Positions 15,854 to 23,935 of a stretch of DNA of 64,000 nucleotides are shown here, one piece after another (the first letter of the stretch is position 1; every line of letters begins with the position of its first letter). The DNA is taken from contig NZ_JAKEEB010000023.1 of the NCBI RefSeq assembly GCF_021462825.1, positions 52,258 to 116,257 of the forward strand, written 5' to 3'. The notes under the pieces are model-generated. The model did not search any database. It worked only from the letters and a program-made list of their open reading frames with translations, and had not been told where the DNA came from. The DNA comes from Streptomyces glomeratus (lineage in GTDB: Bacteria; Actinomycetota; Actinomycetes; Streptomycetales; Streptomycetaceae). The translations under genes and the position numbers were made by a program.

Positions 15854-17005
15854 GTGAATCTGGAGCTCAGTGAGGAGCAGGCCGCCGTGCGGCGGCTGGC
15901 CGAGGACTTCGTGGCCCGTGAGGTCGCCCCGCACGTCGTCGCCTGGGACCGGGCCGAGGAGGTCGACCGGGCGATCGTCGAGAAGCTGGGCCGGCTCGGC
16001 TTTCTCGGACTCACCATCGACGAGGAGTACGGCGGTTCGGGCGGCGACCACCTCGCGTACTGCCTGGTGACCGAGGAACTGGGCCGCGGCGACTCGTCCG
16101 TGCGCGGCATCGTCTCGGTCTCCCTCGGTCTCGTCGCCAAGACCGTCGCCGCCTGGGGCAGCGAGGAGCAGAAGCGGCAGTGGCTGCCGGGGCTCACCTC
16201 GGGCGCGTACGTCGGCTGCTTCGGCCTCACCGAACCGGGCACCGGATCCGACGCCGGCAATCTCACCACAAGGGCGGTCCGGGACGGCGACGACTATGTC
16301 GTCAACGGCACCAAGATGTTCATCACCAACGGCACCTGGGCCGATGTCGTGCTCCTGTTCGCGCGCTCCACGGACGCCCCGGGCCATCGGGGCGTCTCCG
16401 CCTTCCTCGTGCCGGCCGACACTCCCGGCCTCACCCGCCGCCCGATCCACGGCAAGCTCGGTCTGCGCGGCCAGGCCACCGCCGAGCTGGTCCTCGAGGA
16501 CGTGAGGGTGCCGGCCTCCGCGATGCTGGGTCCCGAGGGCAAGGGCTTCTCGATCGCCATGTCCGCGCTCGCGAAGGGACGGATGTCGGTCGCGGCGGGC
16601 TGTGTCGGCATCGCGAGGGCCGCCCTGGAGGCGGCCGTTCGCTACGCCGGCGAGCGCGAGCAGTTCGGCCGCTCCATCGCCCACCACCAGCTGGTCCAGG
16701 AACTCCTCAGCGACATCGCCGTCGACGTGGACGCGGCGCGGCTGCTGACCTGGCGGGTCGCCGATCTGATCGACCGCGGGCTGCCCTTCGCCGTCGAGTC
16801 CTCCAAGGCCAAGCTCTTCGCCTCCGAGGCGGCCGTCCGGGCCGCCAACAACGCCCTCCAGGTCTTCGGCGGCTACGGCTATATCGACGAGTACCCGGCG
16901 GGCAAGCTCCTGCGCGACGCCCGGGTGATGACCCTCTACGAAGGCACGAGCCAGATCCAGAAGCTCGTCATCGGGCGCGACCTGACGGGTGTTTCGGCCT
17001 TCTGA
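15854..17005 (+). CDS. Acyl-CoA dehydrogenase family protein
   Basis: FAD-dependent acyl-CoA dehydrogenase (383 aa) that introduces the alpha-beta double bond in acyl-CoA. CFGLTEPGTGSDAG and ITNGTWADV are the FAD/substrate-loop signatures, and the catalytic base is Glu363 (YEGTSQIQ). The GTG at 15854 follows GGGGTGA. Length is normal. It is divergent from a TetR gene with a shared operator, and the TetR plus MaoC genes that follow fit a fatty-acid or branched-acyl catabolic role. The chain-length preference is unknown. Confidence 0.93.
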   Translation: MNLELSEEQAAVRRLAEDFVAREVAPHVVAWDRAEEVDRAIVEKLGRLGFLGLTIDEEYGGSGGDHLAYCLVTEELGRGDSSVRGIVSVSLGLVAKTVAAWGSEEQKRQWLPGLTSGAYVGCFGLTEPGTGSDAGNLTTRAVRDGDDYVVNGTKMFITNGTWADVVLLFARSTDAPGHRGVSAFLVPADTPGLTRRPIHGKLGLRGQATAELVLEDVRVPASAMLGPEGKGFSIAMSALAKGRMSVAAGCVGIARAALEAAVRYAGEREQFGRSIAHHQLVQELLSDIAVDVDAARLLTWRVADLIDRGLPFAVESSKAKLFASEAAVRAANNALQVFGGYGYIDEYPAGKLLRDARVMTLYEGTSQIQKLVIGRDLTGVSAF

Positions 17006-17029
17006 CCGTGTCTTCATTCCGAGGGCGTG

Positions 17030-17045
17030 CTAAGCGCTCGCTCAC
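17030..17045. promoter_or_regulatory. Candidate TetR autoregulatory operator
   Basis: CTAAGCGCTCGCTCAC upstream of the TetR gene matches the perfect palindrome at 18254-18269 at about 10 of 16 positions, including both half-site cores CTAAGC and GCT. It lies 49 bases before the ATG. Confidence 0.5.
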
Positions 17046-17093
17046 CTTCGGCGGTATGGTGTTACTCCGGCCGGTGAGAGGGGCGAGAGAGCG

Positions 17094-17717
17094 ATGACTA
17101 CGGCGGAGGAGACGGGCGGCGGCGAGGCGCCGTGGGCCGAGGTCACCCCGGACGCGGCCAGGCGGCTGCTCCTGGCTGCCGTGGAGGCCTTCGCCGAGCG
17201 TGGCTACCACGCGACCACCACCCGCGACATCGCGGGCCGCGCGGGCATGAGCCCGGCCGCCCTCTACATCCACTACAAGACCAAGGAAGAGCTGCTCCAC
17301 CGCATCAGCCGGATCGGGCACGAGAAGGCCCTGGAGATCCTGCGGACGGCGGCCCGGCGGGAGGGTTCCGCGACCGAGCGGCTCGCCGACGCCGTGAGCT
17401 CCTTCGTCCGCTGGCACGCCGGGGGGCGCACCACCGCCCGGGTCGTGCAGTACGAACTGGACTCGCTCGGCCCGGAGGCCCGCGCCGAGATCCTGGCCCT
17501 GCGGCACGAGGTCGACGCCGAGGTGCGGGGGATCATCGAGGACGGACTGGCGACCGGCGAGTTCGACGTGCTGGACGTGCGCGGCACGACGCTGGCCGTG
17601 CTCTCCCTGTGCATCGACGTGGCCCGCTGGTTCAATCTGGACGGCCCCCGCACCCCCGAGGAGGTCGGCACGCTCTACGCCGACCTCGTGCTGCGGATGG
17701 TCGGGGCGGGCAAGTAG
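17094..17717 (+). CDS. TetR family transcriptional regulator
   Basis: A 207-aa TetR protein with helix-turn-helix TTTRDIAGRAGMSPAALYIHY (about residues 42-62) and a C-terminal region similar to FadR/KstR2-type acyl-CoA-responsive regulators. The ATG at 17094 follows a purine-rich GAGAGAG. It converges on a MaoC-like gene whose promoter carries the best copy of the palindrome also found before this gene. That pairing is the main clue to its targets; the effector is unknown. Confidence 0.83.
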   Translation: MTTAEETGGGEAPWAEVTPDAARRLLLAAVEAFAERGYHATTTRDIAGRAGMSPAALYIHYKTKEELLHRISRIGHEKALEILRTAARREGSATERLADAVSSFVRWHAGGRTTARVVQYELDSLGPEARAEILALRHEVDAEVRGIIEDGLATGEFDVLDVRGTTLAVLSLCIDVARWFNLDGPRTPEEVGTLYADLVLRMVGAGK

Positions 17718-17757
17718 CCGCCCGGCCCGCTCGGGGGGCGGTGACCGGCCGGCCCGC

Positions 17758-18219
17758 TCAGAGGTAGTAGCGCGCGACCGACTCGGCCACGCACACCGGC
17801 TTGTCGCCGCCCTCGCGCTCCAGGGTGAAGGCCATCACCAGCTGCACCCCGCCCGGCACATCCTCCACGGCGCTGATCGTCGCGGTGGCGCGCACCCGGG
17901 AGCCGACCGGTACGGGCGCGGGGAATCGGACCTTGTTGGTCCCGTAGTTGACACCCATCTTCACGCCCTCGACCGTGATCAGCTGCGGTCCGAAGAGCGG
18001 GATCAGCGACAGGGTGAGATAGCCGTGCGCGATGGTCGTGCCGAAGGGGCCCGAGGCCGCCTTCTCGGGGTCGACGTGGATCCACTGGTGGTCACCCGTG
18101 GCGTCCGCGAACAGGTCGATCCGCTTCTGGTCGATCTCCAGCCAGTCGGTGTACCCCAGCTGCTCGCCCACCGCCGCCTTCAGTTCGTCGGCGGACGTGA
18201 AGATCCTCGGCTCTGCCAT
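17758..18219 (-). CDS. MaoC family dehydratase-like protein
   Basis: Single hot-dog-fold protein of 153 aa with the MaoC hydratase motif FADATGDHQWIHVDPEKAA (Asp and His of the catalytic pair) and FGTTIAHGYLTLSLI. It would hydrate enoyl-CoA or a related thioester. The ATG at 18219 follows GAGAGG; the 14-codon upstream extension runs into the operator. It is convergent with the TetR at 17094-17717, and a perfect palindrome lies 35 bases before its start. Confidence 0.88.
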   Translation of the reverse strand: MAEPRIFTSADELKAAVGEQLGYTDWLEIDQKRIDLFADATGDHQWIHVDPEKAASGPFGTTIAHGYLTLSLIPLFGPQLITVEGVKMGVNYGTNKVRFPAPVPVGSRVRATATISAVEDVPGGVQLVMAFTLEREGGDKPVCVAESVARYYL

Positions 18220-18253
18220 GTTCCCGGCCTCTCGCGTGATGAAGTCAGCATGC

Positions 18254-18269
18254 CTAAGCAACTGCTTAG
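18254..18269. promoter_or_regulatory. TetR-type operator upstream of the MaoC-like gene
   Basis: Perfect inverted repeat CTAAGCA-AC-TGCTTAG, placed where it would overlap the promoter of the MaoC-like gene. It shares its half-site with 17030-17045 before the neighbouring TetR gene. Confidence 0.68.
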
Positions 18270-18384
18270 CATGGTCGCCCGCGGGATCCGTGTCAACGGA
18301 CCGGGCCCGGACATGGCCGGGGAAAAGGGTCCCGGACCCGCGGAGGCCGCCGGGGCCCGCCGCTCGACGGCCCCCGGCCCGCGC

Positions 18385-19452
18385 TCACTCGTACTCCGTG
18401 CCGCCCTTCCGGGTCAGATACGCCGGACTGACCGCCTTGGCGATCGCCCTGCCCTCGGTCACCGGGCTGTACCGCTCGGTGACCGGCCGGATCACCACAC
18501 CCTCACGCAGATGTATCCCCCGCCCCGACACCGTCTCCCGCCCCGTGGCGCACTCCAGCACCCGCGCGAGGTCATACGGCCCCTCGTACAGCCTCGGCAC
18601 CAGCGGCAGTTCCCCGGCGAGCAAGGCCACGGCATCCAGCCAGCGGGGCGTGCCGTCGATCTCCGCGGACACGTCGAAGACGGCGTACCCCAGGGTGTCG
18701 CGCCGCCCGTCGGCGCCGTATGTCAGATCCTGGACGCCCGCGCCGTAGACCTCGCCGAAGATCCCCACCCGGCGCGCGCCGAGCCGCTCGGCGAGCCGGG
18801 CCGCGGCCTCGGGGACGCCGTGACCGCACACCGCCCGCCAGTACAGATTGCGCGGATCCTCCCTCAGCGCCAGGGACTTGGCGGCGAAGCCCTTCGAGGA
18901 GACGTACACCCGGTCCTCGTCCGCGACATACGTCAGCAGGCACGCCGAACCGTGCAGCTTCTCCGTCAGGACTACGGGCTCCCCCGGCGCGAAGATGTCC
19001 GGATAGCGCTGGAGATTACCGATGTCCACCCAGGGCATCAGACCGGGCGCGGACTCCACCTCGCCGCTCATGGTGGGCGGGATCGGCGGCACCCACTTGG
19101 TGATGCCGAGCACCTCCGCGAAGTCGGTGCCCTCCGCCGCGGCCCGCGCGAGGTCGACGTCCGCCAGCGCCCTGGGGCGGCAGACGATGCCCTGCGAGAG
19201 CTCGCCGCGCAGCCGGACCGCCTTGACCCGGTCGGACGTGCTGCCCGCGAGCCGTCCGGTCAGCCCCAGCTCCTCGATCAGGGCCGCCGGGAGCACGGAC
19301 TGCTCGGGGATGTAGACGGCGGTGTCACCGGTGCGGTACTGGCCCTTGGCGATGACGGACCGGTACAGGCCCACCTGGGCCAGTTCGAGTGCGTCGGCGT
19401 TGGGATGCTCATGGACGGTCAGCACTTCGGCGGTGACGCGCAGCGTCGACAT
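18385..19452 (-). CDS. ATP-dependent RNA ligase, DRB0094 (Rnl5) family
   Basis: A 355-aa nucleotidyltransferase-fold RNA ligase. The lysine nucleophile is Lys165 in motif I (TEKLHGS); motif III is IFGEVYG (231-237), motif IIIa GYAVFDV (255-261), motif IV REGVVIRP (316-323) and motif V AIAKAVS (336-342). The N-terminal ~120 residues (HPNADALELAQVG) resemble an OB-type domain, as in the Deinococcus enzyme that seals nicks with a 3'-OH RNA end. It has no obvious operon partner. Cellular role in Streptomyces is unknown to me; repair of damaged RNA is the natural guess. Confidence 0.88.
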   Translation of the reverse strand: MSTLRVTAEVLTVHEHPNADALELAQVGLYRSVIAKGQYRTGDTAVYIPEQSVLPAALIEELGLTGRLAGSTSDRVKAVRLRGELSQGIVCRPRALADVDLARAAAEGTDFAEVLGITKWVPPIPPTMSGEVESAPGLMPWVDIGNLQRYPDIFAPGEPVVLTEKLHGSACLLTYVADEDRVYVSSKGFAAKSLALREDPRNLYWRAVCGHGVPEAAARLAERLGARRVGIFGEVYGAGVQDLTYGADGRRDTLGYAVFDVSAEIDGTPRWLDAVALLAGELPLVPRLYEGPYDLARVLECATGRETVSGRGIHLREGVVIRPVTERYSPVTEGRAIAKAVSPAYLTRKGGTEYE

Positions 19453-19576
19453 CGGGGCTCCTCAAGGTTCCTCGGCTGTGTTTCATCGCCCCCCACTGTC
19501 CCCAGGGGCAAAGGGATGGAGCCAGCGGATTTGCGGCTGGTAGCGTCTGCCTCTCCGTCCGGCGGCGACGCCGGGT

Positions 19577-20121
19577 ATGTCCGTCTTCGAGGCTCCCGGA
19601 CACTTCGACGACCACGCCGCCGCGATGCACCGATTGCTGCCGCGCGGCGCGCGCGATGGCGGACGGCAGTCTCGAGGGTGTCGGTTGGGGAGCGCACGGG
19701 CTGAGCCGGGTGGACTGGCGTTCCTGCCCGCCCAGCAGGCAGCCGCCATCGAGGCGTTCCTGTACGCCTGGTGGGAGGACGTCCTGCCACGCCGCGGCCG
19801 TCGTATCCGGTGGACGAGGTCTTCGAGACCTGTGCCGCCATCGCGGGGTCTGTGACGCCCTTCCCCGAGCGCCGGCTGCGGCTCCCCGTCGCCGAGGCGC
19901 ACCTCGTGGGCTGCGCGGACAGCCGGCTCGACGATCTCCTCGCCGACGACTCGCCCTTCTCCTGGCTGCAGGCAGCGGAGAACACGGCGGTGGCGGAACT
20001 CCAGTCGTGGTTCGCCCCGCGGGCTTGCGATCGCCTGTGCGCCCCGGGCGAGGCCGACCTGACCGACCGGGCCGCGCTTCTCGCCCTGCCGCAGGAGCGG
20101 CGCTGGGACCGTTCGTCCTGA
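19577..20121 (+). pseudogene. Frameshifted relic of a conserved hypothetical gene
   Basis: Three successive reading frames carry what looks like one protein. PGHFDDHAAAMHRLLPRG is in the first frame, DGSLEGVGWGAHGLSRVDW in another, FLPAQQAAAIEAFLYAWWED back in the first, and YPVDEVFETCAAIAGSVTPF to SRLDDLLADDSPFSWLQ in a third. Each piece has the expected codon bias only in its own frame. At least three frameshifts are needed to join them, so either the gene has decayed or the sequence has local errors. The family has no function I can name. Confidence 0.6.
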
Positions 20122-20259
20122 ACCGGCCCCTCCGTCACCGGACGGGCGCTCGGCAGAGCCCCGGTGTCCGCACGGCACGCCGGCGTGCCGACGGCCGGCC
20201 CGGGTCTCGATTGGGGGTGCGGCATCCCCGGCGCACCCCCGCGCCCTCGGGCGCTTTGG

Positions 20260-20862
20260 TCAGGCCGACACCAGCAGCCGTGCGCGCCGGGCCTCCGCCA
20301 GCGCCCCGGGCGTCAGCACGGGCACCGGCACCACGATGCCGCAGTCCGTGCAGACCGGGCCCGAGGACGGCTCATGGGCCAGGTCGTACCTCCATACGAG
20401 GCGTTCGCCGGCGCACACCGGGCAGGCCGCGCCCGGTTCGCGCTCCAGTGCGGCGATGAGCCGGCGCAACACCTCGGCCAGCGGTTCACCGGGGTGCACC
20501 CGCGGGTCGTCGCACCAGGCGACACCGAAACCGCCCCAGGTCAGCCGGTGCCAGTCGTCGACACTGCCCGGCCTGCGCAGCCCGTCGTGCTTCTCCTTCC
20601 TGCGACGCTGCGTGAACTCGGCCTCATAGGCGAGCCACACGGACCGGGCCTCCTCCAACTCCTCCAGCGCGGCCACGAGCCGCGCCGGATCGGGGGAGCG
20701 GTCCTCGGGACCGAACCCGGCCCGGGAGCACAGATGGTCCCAGGTCGCCCGATGCCCGTAAGGGGCGAACTTCTCCAGGCACTTGCGCAGTGAGTAACGC
20801 CGTAGCGCCAGATCGCACCTGGGGTCTCGTACCTGTCTCGCCAGACTCCGGAAACCGGCCAT
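20260..20862 (-). CDS. Hypothetical protein with C-terminal zinc ribbon
   Basis: A 200-aa protein I do not recognise functionally. It is charged and helical through the middle (ALEELEEARSVWLAYEAEF) and ends with a likely zinc ribbon formed by CPVC and CTDC about 25 residues apart. No signal peptide or membrane segment is seen. It faces a relic gene at its 3' end and is divergent from a secreted amidohydrolase. A DNA- or RNA-binding role is only suggested by the zinc ribbon. Confidence 0.6.
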   Translation of the reverse strand: MAGFRSLARQVRDPRCDLALRRYSLRKCLEKFAPYGHRATWDHLCSRAGFGPEDRSPDPARLVAALEELEEARSVWLAYEAEFTQRRRKEKHDGLRRPGSVDDWHRLTWGGFGVAWCDDPRVHPGEPLAEVLRRLIAALEREPGAACPVCAGERLVWRYDLAHEPSSGPVCTDCGIVVPVPVLTPGALAEARRARLLVSA

Positions 20863-21118
20863 CGCCCTGCACCTCCGTCACACCTGCACCTGTACTTCGG
20901 TTACCTCGGCGTCGTCGTTCGGACGTCGCCGAATAGACGTATCGACAACCGATTCGGCTCCATCCTTTTTCGATGACCTCCCCAAGTCGACTGCCGAACT
21001 ATTGAAAGTTGACGCTTGTTCATCTTCAATCGCGGGGGATACCGGCGGTAACGGCCGCCCGCCCCCCAGCTCTCGTCTCCGCTCGAGCAGGGGGACCCCA
21101 TCGTCGGGAGGAGCTGTC
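20863..21118. other. Divergent intergenic region before the secreted amidohydrolase
   Basis: A 256-base gap with slightly lower GC around 20895-21040, consistent with promoters in both directions. GGGAGGAGC near 21106-21114 is the ribosome binding site of the amidohydrolase. I see no gene and no clear palindrome. Confidence 0.4.
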
Positions 21119-23917
21119 ATGCCACAGCGCGCCCCACGCAACGTCCTCGACAGACTGAGAACTCCCCGCAGTTTTCCGAAGTTCCTCGGGGCCGCCGCGA
21201 TATGCGTCCTCGTGGGCGGTCTTTTGTCGCCAATCTCCGCGGCGGCCGACGACGGCACGGCGGCCTTAGGTGCCGCGGCCGCCGGCGACTACTGCGGCGG
21301 CCGGTGTTCGGACATCCTTCCGCCCGGCGAGAACGGCAACGCCACCCTCGCCCAGATCCTGCTCAACCAGGCCTTCGGTACCCAGCCCGGCCACGCCGAG
21401 GACCAACTGGGTCCGTACGCCGACCTGGCCAAGGGCTACTCCGCGCTCACCGACGCCCAGATCAACACCTTCTTCAACGACGCGTCGTTCGGGGTTCCGT
21501 CCGGTCAGGTCGCGTCCACCGAGAAGCCCGCGGGCCGCAGCGACGTGACGATCGTCCGCGACAGGAAGACGGGCGTCCCGCACATCACCGGCATCACCCG
21601 CTACGGCACGGAGTTCGGTGCCGGGTATGCGGCGGCCGAGGACCGGCTGTGGCTGATGGACGTCTTCCGGCACGTCGGACGCGGCCGGCTGACCTCCTTC
21701 GCCGGCGGCGCGGCCGCCAACCAGGGGCTTGAACAGCAGTTCTGGCGCAACGCGCCCTACACCGAGGCCGATCTCCAGGCCCAGATCGACCACGCGGTGG
21801 CCGCCGCCGGCGACCGCGGCAGGCAGGCCCTCGACGACGTCAACGCCTATCTCGCAGGTGTCAACGCCTACATCGACGCCTCCGACAGCGGCCGCTACTT
21901 CCCCGGCGAGTACGTCCTGACCGGCCACAAGGACGCCATCACCAACGCCGGCACCATCGAGCACTTCAAGGTCACCGACATGGTCGCGCTCGCCTCCGTG
22001 ATCGGCGCCCTGTTCGGCTCGGGCGGTGGCGGCGAGGTCGGCAACGCCATCTCCCTGCTCGCGGCCCAGTCCAGGTACGGCGTGGAGCAGGGCACCAAGG
22101 TCTGGGAGTCCTTCCGCGAGCGCAACGATCCCGAGGCCGTGCTCACCGTCCACAACGGGGAGAGCTTCCCTTACGCGTCGAAGCCCGGCAGCCCGCAGGG
22201 CGCGGCACTGCCCGACGCCGGTTCCGTGACCCAGGAGCCGCTCGTCTACGACCGCACCGGCAGCGGGGCCACCGCCGGCGCCGAGAGAGCCTCGAAGAGC
22301 GCGGCCACCACGGCCCTGTCCTCCGCCCGGCGCGGTATGTCCAACGCCCTCGTGGTCAGCGGCAAGTACACCCCGAGCGGCCACCCGATCGCCGTCTTCG
22401 GCCCGCAGACCGGCTACTTCGCGCCCCAGCTGCTGATGCTCCAGGAGATCCAGGGGCCGGGCATCAGCGCCCGCGGCGCCTCCTTCGCGGGCCTGAGCAT
22501 GTACGTCGAACTGGGCCGCGGCCAGGACTACTCGTGGAGCGCCACGACCTCCGGCCAGGACATCATCGACACCTACGCCGTCGAGCTGTGCCAGGACGAC
22601 TACCACTACCTGTACCACGGCACCTGCACCGCCATGGACAAGGTCGAGCAGAAGAACGCCTGGTCCCCGACCGTCGCCGACGGAACCGCGGCCGGCTCGT
22701 ACACCATGCGGGTCTGGCGGACGAAGTACGGCCCCGTCGAGTACCGCGCGACCGCCGGCGGCAGGAAGGTCGCCTACACCACCCTGCGCTCCTCCTACCT
22801 GCACGAGGCCGACTCGATCATCGGCTTCCAGATGCTGAACGACCCCGGCTACGTCAAGGGCCCGCAGGACTTCCAGAGCGCGGTGCAGCACATCAACTAC
22901 ACATTCAACTGGTTCTACGCGGACTCCCAGCACACCGCGTACTACAACAGCGGCGACAACCCGGTGCGCGCGAACGGCGTCGACGCCGACTTCCCGGTGT
23001 GGGCGCAGGCACCGTACGAATGGCGCAACTGGGACCCGGCGACGAACACGGCGGACTACACCCCACCGTCCCAGCACCCGAACTCCGTCGACCAGGACTA
23101 CTACATCTCCTGGAACAACAAGCAGGCCAGGGACTACGCGGCCGCTCCCTGGGGCGAGGGGCCGGTCCACCGCGGCAATCTGCTGGAGGACCGGGTGAAG
23201 AGGCTGGTGGCGGCGGGCGGGGTGACCCGCTCCGCGCTGGTCGAGGCGATGGCGGACGCGGCGCTCGCCGATCTGCGGGCCGAGGACGTGCTGCCCGGAC
23301 TGCTGAGGGTCGTGAACAGCTCGGCGGTCACGGACCCCACGGCCGCGGCGGCGGTGGGCAAGCTGTCCGCGTGGGTGTCGGCGGGCGCGCGGCGCACCGA
23401 GACCTCGTCCGGCTCGAAGACCTACGCCGACGCCGACGCGATCCGCATTCTCGACGCCTGGTGGCCGCTGCTGGTCAAGGCCGAATTCGAACCGGGCCTC
23501 GGCAGCGACCTGTACACGGCCTTCGCCGGCAACCTGCCGGTCGACGAGTCCCCGTCGGCCGCGCACGGCCCGACCGGCTCACACGCCGGAAGCTCCTTCC
23601 AGTACGGCTGGTGGAGCTATGTCGACAAGGACATCCGGGCGGTGCTGGGGGAGCCGGTACAGGGCCCGTTGGCGCAGAAGTACTGCGGCGGCGGCAGCCT
23701 GAGCGCCTGCCGGGACATCCTGATCGGCACTCTCAAGCAGGCCGCCGGACTGACGGCGTCCCAGGTGTACCCCGGCGACGACCAGTGCTCGGCCGGTGAT
23801 CAGTGGTGCGCCGACTCGATCGTCCAGCGCGCTCTCGGCGGCATCAAGCACGGCAGGATCAGCTGGCAGAACCGGCCGACGTTCCAGCAGGTGGTGGAGT
23901 ACACCTCGCACCGCTAG
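21119..23917 (+). CDS. Secreted penicillin acylase family N-terminal-nucleophile amidohydrolase
   Basis: A 932-aa precursor that would mature into two chains by autocleavage. A signal peptide spans about residues 1-43 (hydrophobic LGAAAICVLVGGLL, then SAAAD). The nucleophile is Ser408 in GMSNALVVSG, the expected N-terminal serine of the beta chain, with PSGHPIAVFGPQTGY behind it. Family members hydrolyse penicillins, acyl-homoserine lactones or lipopeptides such as aculeacin; the substrate here is open. Codon 50 is TTA (21266-21268), so expression should need the bldA tRNA and be developmentally timed. The ATG is chosen by GGGAGGAGC. Confidence 0.9.
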   Translation: MPQRAPRNVLDRLRTPRSFPKFLGAAAICVLVGGLLSPISAAADDGTAALGAAAAGDYCGGRCSDILPPGENGNATLAQILLNQAFGTQPGHAEDQLGPYADLAKGYSALTDAQINTFFNDASFGVPSGQVASTEKPAGRSDVTIVRDRKTGVPHITGITRYGTEFGAGYAAAEDRLWLMDVFRHVGRGRLTSFAGGAAANQGLEQQFWRNAPYTEADLQAQIDHAVAAAGDRGRQALDDVNAYLAGVNAYIDASDSGRYFPGEYVLTGHKDAITNAGTIEHFKVTDMVALASVIGALFGSGGGGEVGNAISLLAAQSRYGVEQGTKVWESFRERNDPEAVLTVHNGESFPYASKPGSPQGAALPDAGSVTQEPLVYDRTGSGATAGAERASKSAATTALSSARRGMSNALVVSGKYTPSGHPIAVFGPQTGYFAPQLLMLQEIQGPGISARGASFAGLSMYVELGRGQDYSWSATTSGQDIIDTYAVELCQDDYHYLYHGTCTAMDKVEQKNAWSPTVADGTAAGSYTMRVWRTKYGPVEYRATAGGRKVAYTTLRSSYLHEADSIIGFQMLNDPGYVKGPQDFQSAVQHINYTFNWFYADSQHTAYYNSGDNPVRANGVDADFPVWAQAPYEWRNWDPATNTADYTPPSQHPNSVDQDYYISWNNKQARDYAAAPWGEGPVHRGNLLEDRVKRLVAAGGVTRSALVEAMADAALADLRAEDVLPGLLRVVNSSAVTDPTAAAAVGKLSAWVSAGARRTETSSGSKTYADADAIRILDAWWPLLVKAEFEPGLGSDLYTAFAGNLPVDESPSAAHGPTGSHAGSSFQYGWWSYVDKDIRAVLGEPVQGPLAQKYCGGGSLSACRDILIGTLKQAAGLTASQVYPGDDQCSAGDQWCADSIVQRALGGIKHGRISWQNRPTFQQVVEYTSHR

Positions 23918-23935
23918 GCCGAAAGCGGCGGCGGG

